Shown: one piece after another, positions 1 through 12,876 of the stretch
Layout: each line of letters opens with the position of its first letter
Position numbering within the stretch: the first letter of the stretch is position 1
Assembly: GCA_947462335.1 (NCBI GenBank)
Contig: OX381709.1
Span: forward strand, 62,364,609-62,428,608
Length of the DNA stretch: 64,000 nucleotides
Origin: Harmothoe impar
Taxonomy: Eukaryota; Annelida; Polychaeta; Phyllodocida; Polynoidae
Direction of reading: 5' to 3'
Program-made: the position numbers and the translations under genes
The notes under the pieces: model-generated
The model's database searches: none
Told to the model about the DNA's origin: nothing
The model's input: only the letters and a program-made list of their open reading frames with translations

Positions 1-1928
1 TCTCCCACTTCTGCCGTCACCCCTACCCACTACTTGTAGTGTCGGGGGGTACGGTTGGGCTCTAATCTCTCTGAAACGGTACCCCAACATCATTGGGTCT
101 TATTTAAGTCATTATCACTGCCCGTAGGCACTGGAGGAAGGGGTGGGCAGGCTGTAGAAGTTTCCTCAGTGGAAAAGCTACCATTACCACTACCATCCTT
201 CAACCGTATCTGGAGGAAACCTCCCCCACCTTATTGACACGAGCCATTGACCTCCGACCTCTCCACCATAGACCCTTGGCAGTGGGTTATGCATATGCAG
301 ATTGCAGGGGGCGCGTGGGGTCAGGAGCCCCTTGGTCAGGGAGAGTGGATAAGAAAGTCTGTTTTTCAGGGGCTTTTCAGGAGCGTGCATTTTGCCGCCT
401 GATGACTTCATCAGTGTCGTGGGTGGGGGTCAATGCACGTCAAACCCGTCAATTACACAGGCGGTTTGCGTCAGTTAACGTCGTGTGGGAGGCGGCTGGA
501 AGGGGTCCAACTGGGGACATGTTATTCATTCAGACCCAGAAAGTAAGGGGCTAAACCCTCCTCCTTCAACACACTTATCCCCCTGAGTCCTTAATCATTA
601 ATGTTTAAACATAGATCCTTTTAAACTGGATGCAGATTGTGTGCCAGTGATCATTACTCATTACTCACCTATCAACAATGCTATCAACAATTACTGTCAC
701 TGAGAAGTCAACGTGGATTAATTACTGTACTTCCAAATGTAATTATCTATTTATGATTCCAAATGGCTCATTATGGCATACCTTACAGTACAGACTTTTT
801 AAGAGCTAAATTACCGTGACGATGGAAATAATACCCTACAGGTACAGGTTCGTAGTATAGCCATTCACACGGTGTCTGCCCCAGTCTAAATACTATTAAA
901 ACCTTCAGCCTATTTCCAGGAAATCTGAAAACGGTTTGATGTATATCTTCCACTTAGTGACTTACCTACAGATGTGTTAGAGATAGATATTGACGTCTTA
1001 AAGCGGAACCCCAACTCCCCGTCGTGACCTTTCCCCTTGAATCCATTCTTCAGATTGATGTGTACTTGCAAAATATAGTACAATGCACTGAAGAACTACA
1101 CCCCATGGCCTAACCTACTGAACTGACACTCAAGGTTCTCCCTCAACCCTTGGAAGCCTCCACTCACCCACCCTGTTATGCTTACCCATTGACTCTTCTG
1201 GATAACCTAATTTGAGCTCTCATGTCTTCGGCCATTAGTCAATACCTGCAGGCCAAGACTAAATCGTTGCACCAAGTTGAACAGGTGCATGGCACTCCAA
1301 TGTGGAAAACCATGGGATGCTGTTAAACTGAGCATAACATTGCCTCTATGTATTTGGAGTGCTACACCTTCTAAACTGTCCATGCACACTTTCCTAGCAC
1401 TGACTCGTGGCATGGCTTTATTGGTGTATTTAAATCGATCCTGGGCAAATACCGTGTGCATTATCTGGGACTTCGGTGGAATTTCAGTTTTAGAGGGTAA
1501 ATTGCTTCATACCGATATCCCTTATTCAAACTATTGAACTGATTTGGTTGGGACAGGGATATATTATGGCATTAGTAATATTGCTGTCCATAATCTCTAC
1601 GTTTAAATTGTCTAACAGAACAATGTAAATGCAAAGGAAGGCTTTAACATCTACATAGGACAGGGGAAACTATTGGTTTATAATCATGTCTCTCGTATGG
1701 TATGCCTACATGTACATTGACATAATAGTGTCTGCTGACGCCAACTTTCATGTCACTTAAATTCAAATATGTGAGTTTTTACCATGTTTCTGCTATGGGT
1801 ACACACAGTTATGGAGCACGTATAATCTGCTCAATTAGATATAAATGCATGTAATAGTAGGAAGACAACAGGTGCATGTTTAGTGGGCTACCTGCCCTGG
1901 AGGTAGGTATATATGGTGTGTGCATTGA
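1..1928. other. intergenic, no gene recognised
   Basis: Open frames here are short, overlap on both strands and show no recognisable domain or splice-site-bounded coding frame. The first 550 bases are GC-richer than what follows. I see no repeat or RNA gene in this stretch. Confidence 0.5.
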
Positions 1929-1942
1929 CCACCAGGGGGCCA
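1929..1942 (+). promoter_or_regulatory. CTCF-like motif
   Basis: The sequence CCACCAGGGGGCCA matches the core of the bilaterian CTCF consensus (CCASYAGRKGGCRS) at 12 of 14 positions. CTCF binding is inferred from the motif only; single matches also occur by chance. Confidence 0.3.
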
Positions 1943-2930
1943 TGATTGGTCACGTGACCAATCCACATCCACCTGTCCCCAGAATTACCTATGTGTAGAG
2001 AGATGCCCGAGGCAGTTAGCCAGCATGACAGGCACCAGTCTTTGGAAAACTCTTAATAGCTTCATGAAGCTTCATGGTGTGCTTAGTGCAACCATGAATG
2101 TTGTCTGTCATAATAGGTACGTTATTCGTTATGATGACAGGGTAAAGCGTGACATTATTAATCATTAATCTAGGTTACTTGTACTTTTGTATCCACCAGA
2201 TATTCAATTTTCAATATTGAAAATCAATGATAATAAGTATATACATAAATGAGTATTTCTACCAGGAGGCATGACCTTGGGACCTCAGCCAGTCTACAAA
2301 AGGGAAACCCGGGAAGGGGAATGTAATGATCAAAGGGTAGACGCCATAGTGTTGGGGTGATTCAGAGTCATGATCCTTAGGCAATTCATATCTTTATTAG
2401 AGACCCAGAGATCAAAAATCCTGGATGAGGATACCGAGGGGTGGAGATCTCGGTCGCATACCTCTTGAGGATTGTTCAGGAGGGATGGCCAGAGTAGTTG
2501 GTCTCCAACCGTTCCCCCCGGAGTTTGATCTTCTACTCCTATTGTGACACACCCCTGCCATCTATGCATGGCAGTCTTGGTGTCCACTACTTCTTGAAGA
2601 AATGAAGATTGGTTCTTTTCTTTAATATACCATGCTATTCCACTTACATTACCTTCTGAGTAATCCAATGGATGTTTGATAATTATAGTTCTGTAATAGG
2701 CACCTTATCATTTCCATTGGTTGCCAAAACAACATAAAATGCATTGGCACCTCAAGACTACTCATTTTCAAATGTTCCCACACACCTAAAAGACAGCAGG
2801 AAAATAACATTCGGTGCCAGTTAGACTCCACAATCAGGAGTGAGGTCAATACATGTGTGTTTCTGTCCATGGTTAATTTATCTTTGATCATTTTCTCTTC
2901 TCACCGACATATATACCATAGTTCTCTGAG

Positions 2931-3048
2931 GGTCACCGTCCACAGAGCATAAATCGGCCGTATACGGCCATTCTATACACAATTTACATAGGGAATGTAT
3001 GGCAATTTTCTTCATATACGGCCGATTTATGCTCTGTGGACGGTGGCC
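2931..3048. repeat. 118-bp hairpin, MITE-like
   Basis: The two ends are inverted copies of each other. Bases 2934-2964 are the exact reverse complement of 3015-3045, and the match continues outward with one mismatch to 2931 and 3048. The arms contain the self-complementary stretch CGGCCGTATACGGCC in the left copy. No coding content. It could be a short non-autonomous DNA transposon; no clear target-site duplication is visible. Confidence 0.65.
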
Positions 3049-3821
3049 ATAACATCCCATGAAACACTTCATCTTTTAATTGGGTCAAGGATGTTATGTG
3101 AAATATTGGTAGAAACATAATTGTCATGAACAGGTCTTTCAAAATAACAATTCACTATCTCGCTAGCTGTTCGCAATAGCAGTTATAAATGCTAGCGATA
3201 TTTTCTCTCACTTCCCTTATGTATTACTTATTCAAACGAGATACAGGAGACAACATAATACTGATTTAAACTATTCTCTAAATCTCTCAGGTCGATTTAC
3301 GGGCCGACCCTACAAATAGTGCAGGAGAGCTTTCCTGGGTTTTTTGTCCTAACACAAATGCTTCTAGTGAAATAAACAAACATTATAATGTGTAATATAT
3401 ACACAGACAACATTCATGAATTGCTTGGTCCTCACAGCTAGAGCACGTACGTCATGCAGAGAACATCCTTCCTTTCAAAGTCTGAACCATGTAAGGTGTG
3501 CTAAAGAAATTCTGAACTTCTGGAAGAAATTCTGATAAAAACACCAATATATGAATGCAGACCACGGTTTTGGGTAACTTGACTTGACTCTTCAGAGAAC
3601 TCTGCTAGCAGCATCTGATCCAGCACTACAGGAGGGTAGAAAGTGGTAAATGAGAGTGGGCCTCTTTATTTTGTAGCTTGACCCTTGTATCGATTACCTC
3701 TGAACATGCATTCACAAATTTATTCTCTATGGTTAGGAACTGGGGGTCTAGGGTTCGGTGACAGGCTGCGACATGGGGTACGAGAATATGCCCTAGTCAC
3801 AGGAGGTCGAGAGCATAGGGC

Positions 3822-3975
3822 ATTTTCCATCAGCCGATTTGGATATAAAATCCGGTAGGTAGACTGTTCATTGGCAAGTAGAGCCACAACAATCACACTA
3901 CCAGTGGGTCCACCTGCCGCTCTGGTAGTGTACGCTCTGCCCGCCGATAGCACATCCTAATCGGCTGATGGAAAT
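3822..3975. repeat. inverted repeat with about 17-18-bp arms
   Basis: The left arm (3822-3839, with CCATCAGCCGATT) is mirrored by the right arm (3959-3975, with AATCGGCTGATGG), separated by about 120 bases with no recognised content. It may be a degraded small foldback element. Confidence 0.5.
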
Positions 3976-4639
3976 CCATGGGAAATGTACAGACACATTG
4001 TATGTGCTTCCTCTGTAAGAAGAAACACAATATTCTTGGAGATGCTGCAGAGGGCCTATAGGGTAACATATACTGTCTCAGACTTACAGGTAGAGGCAGA
4101 GTACTTTAGTGGAGAGGACAAGGGAGTAGAGGAGGCAGGGAAGTGTGGAGATGATGGCCTAAGGAGGCCGCTGTGTTGAACTAATACGACAATGTACACA
4201 GACACCTGCCTCTTCCTGCCCCAGGTAAACACCCAACTCACCTGTACTCCTCCCAACATTACAGACCGTGAACTTTACTCATCAAACTGGCCATGTCACA
4301 ACTGTTCCACAGGAAGAACTCAATGTTTTTACTCCAGAGAACACCCCTTCAAATACGACCAAACCACACGCCTCTTATGAGATAGATTATGCAGTTTTTG
4401 TTGGGGTGTTTTTTCTGCCTCCCTAATCCAGAGTGGAGCATTGCCATAGGGACTAGATTCACAGGGAACTGCAGACGGGAGGAGACAAAGAAAGGGCAGA
4501 CAGGTAGTCAGGCAAAAACGTGGAATAGACCAAAGTAGGTTGGGATTTAGATAGGAGAGGCTTGGTAACTACGTGTATATATGGCAGTGTGTTTGTAGGA
4601 GTAGTTTCTAAATAATGAGTATCAACTTCTATAATTGAA

Positions 4640-4652
4640 TCACCAGGGGGCC
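4640..4652 (+). promoter_or_regulatory. weak CTCF-like motif
   Basis: TCACCAGGGGGCC resembles the CTCF core but lacks the first consensus C and the last positions. It is noted because three better matches occur elsewhere in the window. Confidence 0.15.
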
Positions 4653-5018
4653 TTTGGTTTCCTTTCCAAAGAATAGGTGTGAGAAGAATGTAACATTTCT
4701 CTGTACTTGACAAACCAAATAGCTCAGCCAACGGGGGGGGGGGCAAGGGACCAGACAGTGGTTACCTTGGTCTAGGATCTGACCTATACAATAACAGCTA
4801 GTAATTGTGTGAGTACTAATAAAGAATAAACCATGAATGGTAATTTACTGTGAAGCCTAATTTCCGGACACTCTACACAAAAGACTTAAAAGAATAATTC
4901 ATCAGATGAACCATCTTCATTGACTAGAACAACTATAAGTGCACCTATATATAGTGTGAACCAATGAAGACACATAGTTTTCTTTATAAAAACAGAGTAT
5001 TGATGTTTCCTGCTTTCT

Positions 5019-5750
5019 GTGGAGATGGAAGAGTTTTTGGCTAACTTCTCAGAGGACAGAGTCTATTTGCAGGGGGATCACAGTAAGGCAATCCACGCGT
5101 GTTTGCCCGGTGGTGGGACTAAGGTTGACGGCAGTGGGGGCATGTGGGGAGTGGTTAGTAGTGGAGAATGGGTGTCGTTGATGTTTGATAGCACACTGAT
5201 GGCAAGGGGGGATCTCTGGTTGAAATTCAGTTCACGCGCCCCAGTCCGGATCACGGGCGTCGTTTGACGTCGTGTACATCGCGCTGACGTAGCCCGACGA
5301 GTCCGGTGTTGGCGGCGAGCTGCCGCGCCAGATTGATGTCAAGGGTGCGTTTAGGCAAGCCTCATGACAAGTCGTCATCACATGGCCACCAATGACACCA
5401 CTCGACCCGCACTTGGGCGCCTCCAGAAGGGGCCTCCAGAGGGGCATGTTTGTATGCGGGCTAATGTCTCACACACTGGTACCAGCTTGTTTAAGCTTCA
5501 CCCCTCCTCCAGGCACGTCAGATGAATGGCCACCAAGGCAGTGCTCCAGCTCTCGGTACCTGCCTGCAAAGAGCCCGATGGGGTCACTATATGGCTAGTG
5601 GGCCCTCATCCGTTGGACATTAAGTATGCCTTAAAAGCTGCCTTGGGAGGCGGTGAATAGCCCCCCAGAGATAAGCCCAGTGTGAATTGTTTAGCCAGCT
5701 ATGCCTTTCATGGTGGATCTCTGCGTAGGGTGCAAAGTGATCGTCCTAGG
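5019..5750 (+). other. GC-rich block with coding-like frames, unassigned
   Basis: An 82-codon frame starts at 5019 (MEMEEFLANFSEDRVYLQGD and onward). A second frame at 5526-5660 reads MATKAVLQLSVPACKEPDGV and continues without a stop for 44 codons. Base composition is clearly GC-richer than the flanks. I recognise no domain, and I found no convincing splice sites that join the two. It may be an old retroelement or gene remnant, a single-exon small gene, or chance open reading in GC-rich DNA. Confidence 0.2.
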
Positions 5751-8700
5751 CTTTTTGTAGGCGTATTGAGCTGTATTATTCTATACGTGGGGCCTTAACA
5801 ACCAGTGTTATCTTTGATGTGGCAGGTATGAATATTAGTCTATATATGAAATCCCCTGGGCTATTGATGTACTCCTTTTAGGAATGATACATATTCACAC
5901 ACCGGTGTATTTTCATTTTTAAATGTCTTTGAAATATAGACTGTATGCATACTGAAGCACCAAGGGCCACTTAAATGGAATACAGTGTGTGGACAGATTC
6001 GTGAAGGCATGCCACCTATTATGTGGCTTTAAGCCGATGGATATCTTGTCTTGACTTTTTGATGTTGCGGAACAAAACGTTGTAGGCCTCCTGCAGGTTT
6101 GTCTCCAGGACACGGAACTTTGCCAAGACAAATGGTAGGGGATAGGGGCCCCTTACCTATATGCTGCCTTTCTGCTTGTTCAAACGAGTCCTTACGTCCA
6201 AGGGCCCTGTGTCCTCCCTCCTTCCCTCTTCCCAAACCCCCTCCCCTCCCTCTTGTGTTTTTCTTGCATCTCCATTTTAGTCTCATACTTAGAGGCTCCA
6301 ACCGGGGGCTCCAAGCTGCCATGGGAATAACTTCAGAAACCACAGCAATTTACTTGAACAAATTATAATGATCTAGTTGCTCATCCGGACAATTGTCAAC
6401 AATATATATGGCAGTATAAAACTCTTCATGGATTTATTACATTACAGACTGAGTTTTATGTAAGTTGAAACCAAATTGCGATGCAGTCTCGATAATCTTT
6501 CTATCCTATTTATCCCACGTTCAATATATCTTAGATGATCCGGTGTAAGATTGGCCATTATATGAAGAGGGTGACAGGCCAACCTACACATCAGCCCATT
6601 TACCTGCAACTCCTCTTATATTTCCCTGCCCCCTCACTTGCACTTATGTTCACGCCCTTTAACCCCACAGAGGTCCTGTCATTACCAAATTGTTCCAACC
6701 CCCGCCCCTTCTAATGCCTGTGGTAAAAGTCCCACTGCTCATCCCTGCTCGACCTTTGACCTCTCTCCATATCCTCCGTACCCTCCTTACCCCTGGCCCC
6801 ACACCTTCTTCCGTCCTCACCCTTCCTCCACAACCACCCCCACATAAACAAGCAGTACCTGTCCTCCTCACCAGGGGTCAGGACGGTCGTCACGCCCGTT
6901 TGACCCGCAGTAAAACACCTGAGGCCACGTGACCTGTCTCTACACCAAACCGAGGCTCGACAACTCTGACTCCAACTCTACGAGGTACCTTTTGGAAGTG
7001 CTCCAGGGGGTCCATAAACGGGATGTAACTACCTATAGTGTAGGTGCAGTCAGCTAGACCTGTTCTGCGTGCTGGAGGAGCCATTCTTGGCAGAACCGTA
7101 ACTGTTTTATGACGGTAGGTCACAGAGTAAAAACAGTATTAATGTTAATAGGCAGTTTCTCATTTGTTTAAGTGGTGTTTGTTATTATTATGTTCATATA
7201 TCGAGAAATGTATCCATGACAGGAATGTCAATACCAAGACAATTCTCAAACTTTCAAACTGCATGTTTGTAAGACATCATATGTCCTTGAAGACATATAT
7301 GACATTAACCATAGTTTACAAATAACATACGTTAGGGCGTGGGTGGGGTTGGCGTTGGTTCTCTAGGAGTCCCTGATCGGTAACGGCATTTGTTCTATTC
7401 TTCTTTTTCTTTTGTATATATTCCGTATGAGAAGCATTTGAAATAACTGCCCATTGTACAGTGTCAAAAAAACGGATATCCATGTCCATGGAGGGGGTGT
7501 ATTGGTTTGTTTTGTCTGAGGCTGCACCTAAACCAAGACACTTCACCAAGGTAGACGTCAAATTCACTGAAAGTGAAATCCAGCAAACCTCCAGGCGCCC
7601 AGAAGCTGAACATATATATTTATACAGAGGATTCAGCATTCAGTCTGAAGTGCCAGTCCATAGGTCTATATTTACCACTCAATGTTCTAGGTGAATGGTG
7701 ACCAAGGGATTTACATACACGACTCAAGCCTGCTGTTCATTCCTTTTATTTTGATTTTTTTTCAACTCTCCTCTACACATTTCTGGAGTTCCTTTATGGA
7801 AGATAAGGTCCATGATCTTAGTCTGTGCAAACTTAAGTCCATCTATGTCAACGGAGGCCCTGGCTCTTGACTGACAGCACAGCTAAGCTTAAAGGGCGAA
7901 AACGAGGTTTGTAGTAGGTCTCTATCGTGAGGGGCGGTGATAAATTGATAACCAGAATCCTAGCTATTCCTCGTCTTTCCTGTAGTGTTTGTCAATAGTT
8001 TAATACAATACGATAGTATATAATCACTGGATACAATTTATCTGTTCAATGGGAAATGTCTTCTGACATCACTCAGCACTCATACTACATGATCAATAGT
8101 ATACTTTATTGCCAAAGACGGGCATACTGGGTAGTATCAAAGGTTTTATCAAGGCTACAAGTATATTTAGATAAGGCTTTTGTGTGGCTTAAAATCGACT
8201 TAAACGGTTATAGAGGTACAATCAACATAAGGAGTCTAACGCTATCGGTCTGTTGCTGTCATCTTCAAACCGAACAATATCCAGTTGACTAGAAAAGAAG
8301 GCAGCTGTATACCTAGAACCAAATTAGTGTAATCCTATTGTTCTGACAACCTTGATGGAAATAGTTCCTCTACCAAGATATCACAGTAAGTGGCATACAG
8401 ATAAATCTAAGTAGTAATATAGTAGTATATGATATAGTAGTAGTAGAGACAGAGAAACTAATCGGTCTGACAGCCTTTCTAGTGTCAGGCATATCATTGA
8501 TGTTTATTCCTTTTTGAAAGAACATCACTGTCAGACTCACTTTCAAATCGAGGCAGGCAAATCTGGAATGAGGAGGGGAGTCGACCGATGATGGATTATG
8601 GAAGGAGCTTCAGCATTGCTTGACTACACATCCAGAGTCCAACAGTGCCTGACTCTGGTGGGAGAGTCCAGCTTTGCCTTACTATCTTTGGAAGGGAGTA

Positions 8701-9616
8701 TTGAAATCTCTTTCACCAAAGGAGATCTGATAAAGGGTCCTGCTGACACCATTTTCCCTGTGTATACATGTACATAAATAGACTGACCCTATTCTGCAAG
8801 ATGAAAGTGAATACCGTCTAGTAATCGATCAATATTAAGAGAATGATCATACCTTTTAATGTCCTTGTAATATAGTTTGTTCCTCAAAGGGTCACCTAAG
8901 ATGTTGTTCCATGTTGAGTCAGTCGGTTGGGAAGCAGAAGGAGATTGATTATCTCGGGAGACAAATTATACTGGCACCCAGGAAGTGGGGTATTAGAGGG
9001 GTTATTAGGAGCTGAAATATGACTGTTCACTCATCCATGACCATCCCGGCACGATCTTACTTCCTGTCTGGTCCCCACTTGATCCCTCTAGGGAGCAGTC
9101 CGTCAGTATCCGTCATGTGACGTGACGTCAGGTGACGCATACAAAAGGGAAAGGATATGGTGTTACATGCCTAGATTTCCAGTAGCCGTCAAACATGGGG
9201 TTCGTGTCCTTACCCCTTTTGTATGTTAAAAGGTGCACAACAGATTTAGAGGAATTTGGTCTGAGATACTGTAACCAAACCAACCTCGATCACACCCCTC
9301 TAACATTTGCTTCATGTCCTTATATTTGCCTCAGTCATACTGTCAGTTTCAATGGCTTATCATTATTTTCTGGAAGGCAATATCAACAAATTATCTCGCA
9401 TACACCATCAATTTGATCAAGAACCCATTTACTGGTGGTTCTCCGGATCTAATACATTACCTATTCGTGTAATGTGCATAATGGCTAGGTGGTTTTGGTG
9501 GTATTTAAGCTGATCGCTTCAGCGAGTCTTGAGTCTCTTACCAGGGTCAGGTATGTCGTCACAAGCTGTCCCTTTGGAGATAGTCTAGCATTGCCTGTTG
9601 GAAACTAAGTACTATT
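5751..9616. other. intergenic, no gene recognised
   Basis: No coding frame with recognisable features. The stretch 6640-6970 is pyrimidine- and proline-codon-rich on the plus strand, which gives overlapping open frames on both strands typical of low-complexity sequence. Bases 8618-8690 carry a degenerate, inverted relative of the 29-bp repeat found at 24451-24570. Confidence 0.4.
9123..9130. promoter_or_regulatory. palindromic CRE-like site (TGACGTCA)
   Basis: The full palindromic cAMP-response-element core lies in a short GC-rich patch (about 9040-9150) that also has an ACTTCCTG ETS-type motif. No credible first exon follows, so promoter function is only a possibility. Confidence 0.2.
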
Positions 9617-9991
9617 AGGCCACTCAAAAAGATGGTTTCTCATCGAAAGCACTGAAAAATATGATTAGGGCGTTTTTTATTTTTTATTTTTTCTTTTTTT
9701 TTACTGAGGGCTTAGGTGTATAAGAAAATTAAGACTTTTTGTAAATGATTTTCTCATTTTAGTATTTAAGAGTTTAGTGATCCACAAAAGCTGTCATATT
9801 GTAAGTTATTCCTAGCTCACTGCATTACTGACACTCTAAACTTTAATTTTATACCAAATATGCTATTATTTGTGTACTTTTTGGCATAAAATTCATTAAA
9901 AATCTTTTTTTTTTTAAAGAAGTTTTCCCCAAATCACGATTTTCATGATGCGCGCGGTGATGAGAAACCAGTTTATTTTTTTGAGTGGCCT
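9617..9991. mobile_element. AT-rich MITE with terminal inverted repeats
   Basis: The left end (AGGCCACTCAAAAA, then GGTTTCTCATC) is the inverted copy of the right end (GATGAGAAACC, then TTTTTTGAGTGGCCT). The 375-bp interior is very AT-rich with poly-T runs and no coding potential. Bases next to the ends (TTA on the left, TTATAA on the right) could be a short target duplication but are not decisive. Confidence 0.7.
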
Positions 9992-11253
9992 TATAATGAT
10001 CAATTTTTTTCCGTCCGCAATGAGTGTTAAGTTCATGGCATATTTTTGAACCATATATTAATATTGGCATTATTTGAAAGGCGTGACTTGATCAAGAAAT
10101 TATAAGTCAATAAAAATGTTCCCAAAACCAAACCTATAGCCATTCGTGCAGTGGTTTATACATGATATAATGTTGGGGCAGTTCTTCTACTCACATGCAG
10201 AGCACATTCCTTGTGAAAGTCAAAGAATACAAGCCCCCCTGTCATATGACTTCTAAATACCTCCGGTGCATAGTCCCATACCCCAGACACAGACTCTACC
10301 TACAGTCTGGGTAAATATCTTTTCGGAAACAAGTCAGTGCAAAGTGTCTCTGAACTTGTGAGTACAGTAAAATGGTGTTCCGTATATATTTTCATCTTAG
10401 TGCCTTAAAAGGGAGCAATTGCGCACTGTAGTTGTACTGTATTACAGTATTGGCTTCACAATTACAATATAATGCCACATCCACAAGCCGATAAAAGCTT
10501 TGGCAAATCTAGAATTTAGAGATGCACTAGGGTGAGAGAAAGGAGATCGGAGTGTTATCATGATCTGTACATCAACGTTTCTTTATTCGCGGCCATACAC
10601 CTGATGCACTGAACGTGAAAACCCCACTTAGATTTTGGCAAGGGATATTGTAGTCCCAATACGGTCAGAGACCTGCTTGTTTCATTTGATGATTTTGCGT
10701 TGTCCAGTAAGTGCTCAACACAGTACAATAGATTTATGTCGATGTACATTGCCATTACTGCTAGATCATGCCCCTAGAGTATAACTCTAGTATTCATGGG
10801 GGCTTGGAGGTTATGAAATATAGTTGAAAAATACATTTCCCCAGATGGCACGATTCCAGGAGTCTAGGACGTATCGGAATTGCATATTTATGAAGATAAT
10901 ATAATGTTTATGTTCAAAATATACACATGTGTGACGCTACACTCTAGATATCATATCCATAGAATGAGCTGGAGTCTTAAACCCAGTTGTTGAAGATAAA
11001 AGATGAAATCCAGTTATACCATTAAATCCAGTTATACTATTAAATCCAGTTATACTATGAAAGATGAATATGGTGGTAGGGTATAAAAAGAAAATAGCAG
11101 AGATATGAAAGCATATATGGATAGGCCCCTTACGCTCAGCTTGTGCTAGGGTATTCAGAAGTTGTTGGTCTACATACAATGCCTTGAATAATCTGAGAAA
11201 AACCTTGTACATGAAAAAGTAAAGTCTTTCATCGTTCCACAAGGCACCTACTG
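9992..11253. other. intergenic, no gene recognised
   Basis: AT-rich sequence. At 11008-11056 a short motif (AAATCCAGTTATACTAT) is repeated about three times in tandem. No gene, RNA or element end seen. Confidence 0.4.
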
Positions 11254-11652
11254 CCCAGTAAACACACTTACGTTAATCAACGTTCTATGGACGTCATTCC
11301 CATGTCTGAATTACGTTATTTTACTACGTTAAATAAACGTCCAAATGTAAGGGTTCTTTTACGTTATTAAACCTGAATGAACGTTGTTTAACGTATATAA
11401 ACGTGATGTAAACGTTATTTTCAGGTTTATCTACGTAATATACGTAAATCTAACCTAACCTAAATGAATGAAAGCCTAAAGAATATCATGGAAACACGTT
11501 TAGTTTTATGCCAAGATAGTTATATATTTATTTATTTTTTGAAAATGTCAATAAAAACTTTTTTAGTTCTACTTCAAAAAGTCATTGTTTAATTCACAAT
11601 TATTATCTCTTGTTACATATGTTTGGTCCTTAAGGACATGAGTAGAAATTTT

Positions 11653-11724
11653 GCCAGCACTGAGAAGGGAACCCCTGACCCTTGGATAAGAAGACCTCGG
11701 CTCTAGCTACTGAGCTAACCAGGC
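11653..11724 (-). repeat. tRNA-derived (SINE-like) segment
   Basis: Read on the minus strand it starts GCCTGGTTAGCTCAGTAGCT. It has a perfect Pol III A box (TAGCTCAGTAG) and a poor B-box-like GGGGTTCCC, about 72 nt in all. The acceptor stem does not pair well, so it is a relic rather than a working tRNA gene. Confidence 0.5.
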
Positions 11725-11775
11725 TTGTGTGTATGAGCATAGACTTTAGGTCTATGGTATGATATGATGATGATG

Positions 11776-11853
11776 ATATAGTTCTAAAACCAACACAGCC
11801 AAAGGCTGGTTAGCAGCTCCACAGGGCCCATATGGACCAAACCTGGGCTATGG
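11776..11853 (+). repeat. dispersed repeat, copy 1
   Basis: This stretch (…CCAACACAGCC…GGCTGGTTAGCAG…CCACAGGGCCCATA…) occurs again in inverse orientation at 53661-53742 with only a few differences. One copy lies inside the foldback element, the other just upstream of the tRNA-Pro gene. Nature unknown; possibly part of a SINE body. Confidence 0.6.
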
Positions 11854-11944
11854 TATGATCGACATCTCCAGACTTATAGCTGATACAAGTAGCAGAGTAT
11901 ATAAGTGCCTCTATATGGGTACCCACAATTTTGACCATGTCGCT

Positions 11945-12066
11945 GTGTCGATTTTTAGCAAAAGGATCATGTCATTGTGTCGATTTTTAGGTATATAAGA
12001 ACTAAGAGAAAAATCCCTGTGGGTCGATTTTTAGCCCTCATTTTCCTGTTTCCGTCGATTTTTAAA
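11945..12066 (+). repeat. interspersed GTCGATTTTTA motif, four copies
   Basis: The word GTCGATTTTTA recurs four times at irregular spacing (near 11947, 11979, 12023 and 12054), in a stretch that continues with repeated GTGTCG words to about 12108. It is a degenerate short tandem array inside the foldback element. Confidence 0.5.
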
Positions 12067-12299
12067 AGGGCCTAAAAGGGCTGTGTCGCCGTGTCGCCCG
12101 TGTCGAATTTAACCCATGTAGAGGCACATATAAGGTTAAGTGAACCCCCAGACTGTAAATGTACAGTCAGGCTCCAAACTGTGTTTGATAGGAAGCTTTA
12201 GCGAAGCCAACATAGCTCATTCGACATGAAAAACTCATTTTGAAGATCTTTCAGGCAATAAATATTACAATTACAATTTACAATAGACATAGATATGTT

Positions 12300-12375
12300 G
12301 GCTCCGTGGCCTCATGGTTAGCATGCCTGCCTCCAAGTCATAGGTTACCCCCTTGTAGGTTCGAATCCTGGTGCA
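12300..12375 (+). repeat. tRNA-derived (SINE-like) segment
   Basis: The segment begins GGCTCCGTGGCCTCATGGTT and carries a perfect Pol III B box (GGTTCGAATCC, at about 12358) with an A-box-like TGGCCTCATGG. The 5' and 3' ends do not form a proper acceptor stem, so it is best read as a tRNA-derived SINE head. B-box-like GGATTCGAACC words recur in the inner inverted repeat just downstream. Confidence 0.5.
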
Positions 12376-12876
12376 GAATGGTTTAACACTTTAGATAGAA
12401 ATTTAACTGTTATCATGTGGCTTCGAATCCTGCAACCAGCAATTCTTTCTTTTCGATTTTGGGGCCTGAATTCGTTTTTCCATTTGAGGTATTATTGCTT
12501 TTCTACATGAGAGGGTGCCAGAGACAGAAATATATCTAGAGATAGAGACAAAGACAGACATAGGGACGGCACATGACATTGTAGTCAAATGCATTGAATA
12601 GGTAAATATGACAAATATTTATCTGGTATAGAGGTAATAAAAAGAGAATATGAAATTGAATTGCTGGTTACAGGATTCGAACCCAAATGATAACATTTTC
12701 ATAACGTTATCAAACGTGGAAAGAACGTTCAATTGCCCTGAAAATAACGTTCACAATATGTATATTTACGTTAAATAACGTTCAATAACGTTCAATAACG
12801 TAAAGCAACCCTTACATTTGGACGTTATAATTACGTACTGAAATTACGTTTGAATAACGTAGGTGTGTTTACTGGG

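Larger units (their letters stand above)
11254..12876. mobile_element. 1.6-kb foldback element, CCCAGTAAACACAC ends
   Basis: The left end CCCAGTAAACACACTTACGT is mirrored by the right end (reverse complement CCCAGTAAACACACCTACGT). Both outer arms, about 200 bp each, are studded with AACGTT/TAACGT motifs. A second, inner inverted repeat pairs 12411-12446 with 12658-12693. The same dinucleotide, TG, lies immediately outside both ends (11252-11253 and 12877-12878), consistent with a 2-bp target duplication. The interior has no transposase frame, so the element is non-autonomous. It carries two tRNA-like segments and other repeats, which suggests nested insertion or capture. Confidence 0.8.

Noticed and set aside
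12300..12375. Functional tRNA gene
   Set aside because: The B box is perfect but the acceptor stem does not pair and the anticodon arm is irregular, so it is a tRNA-derived repeat.
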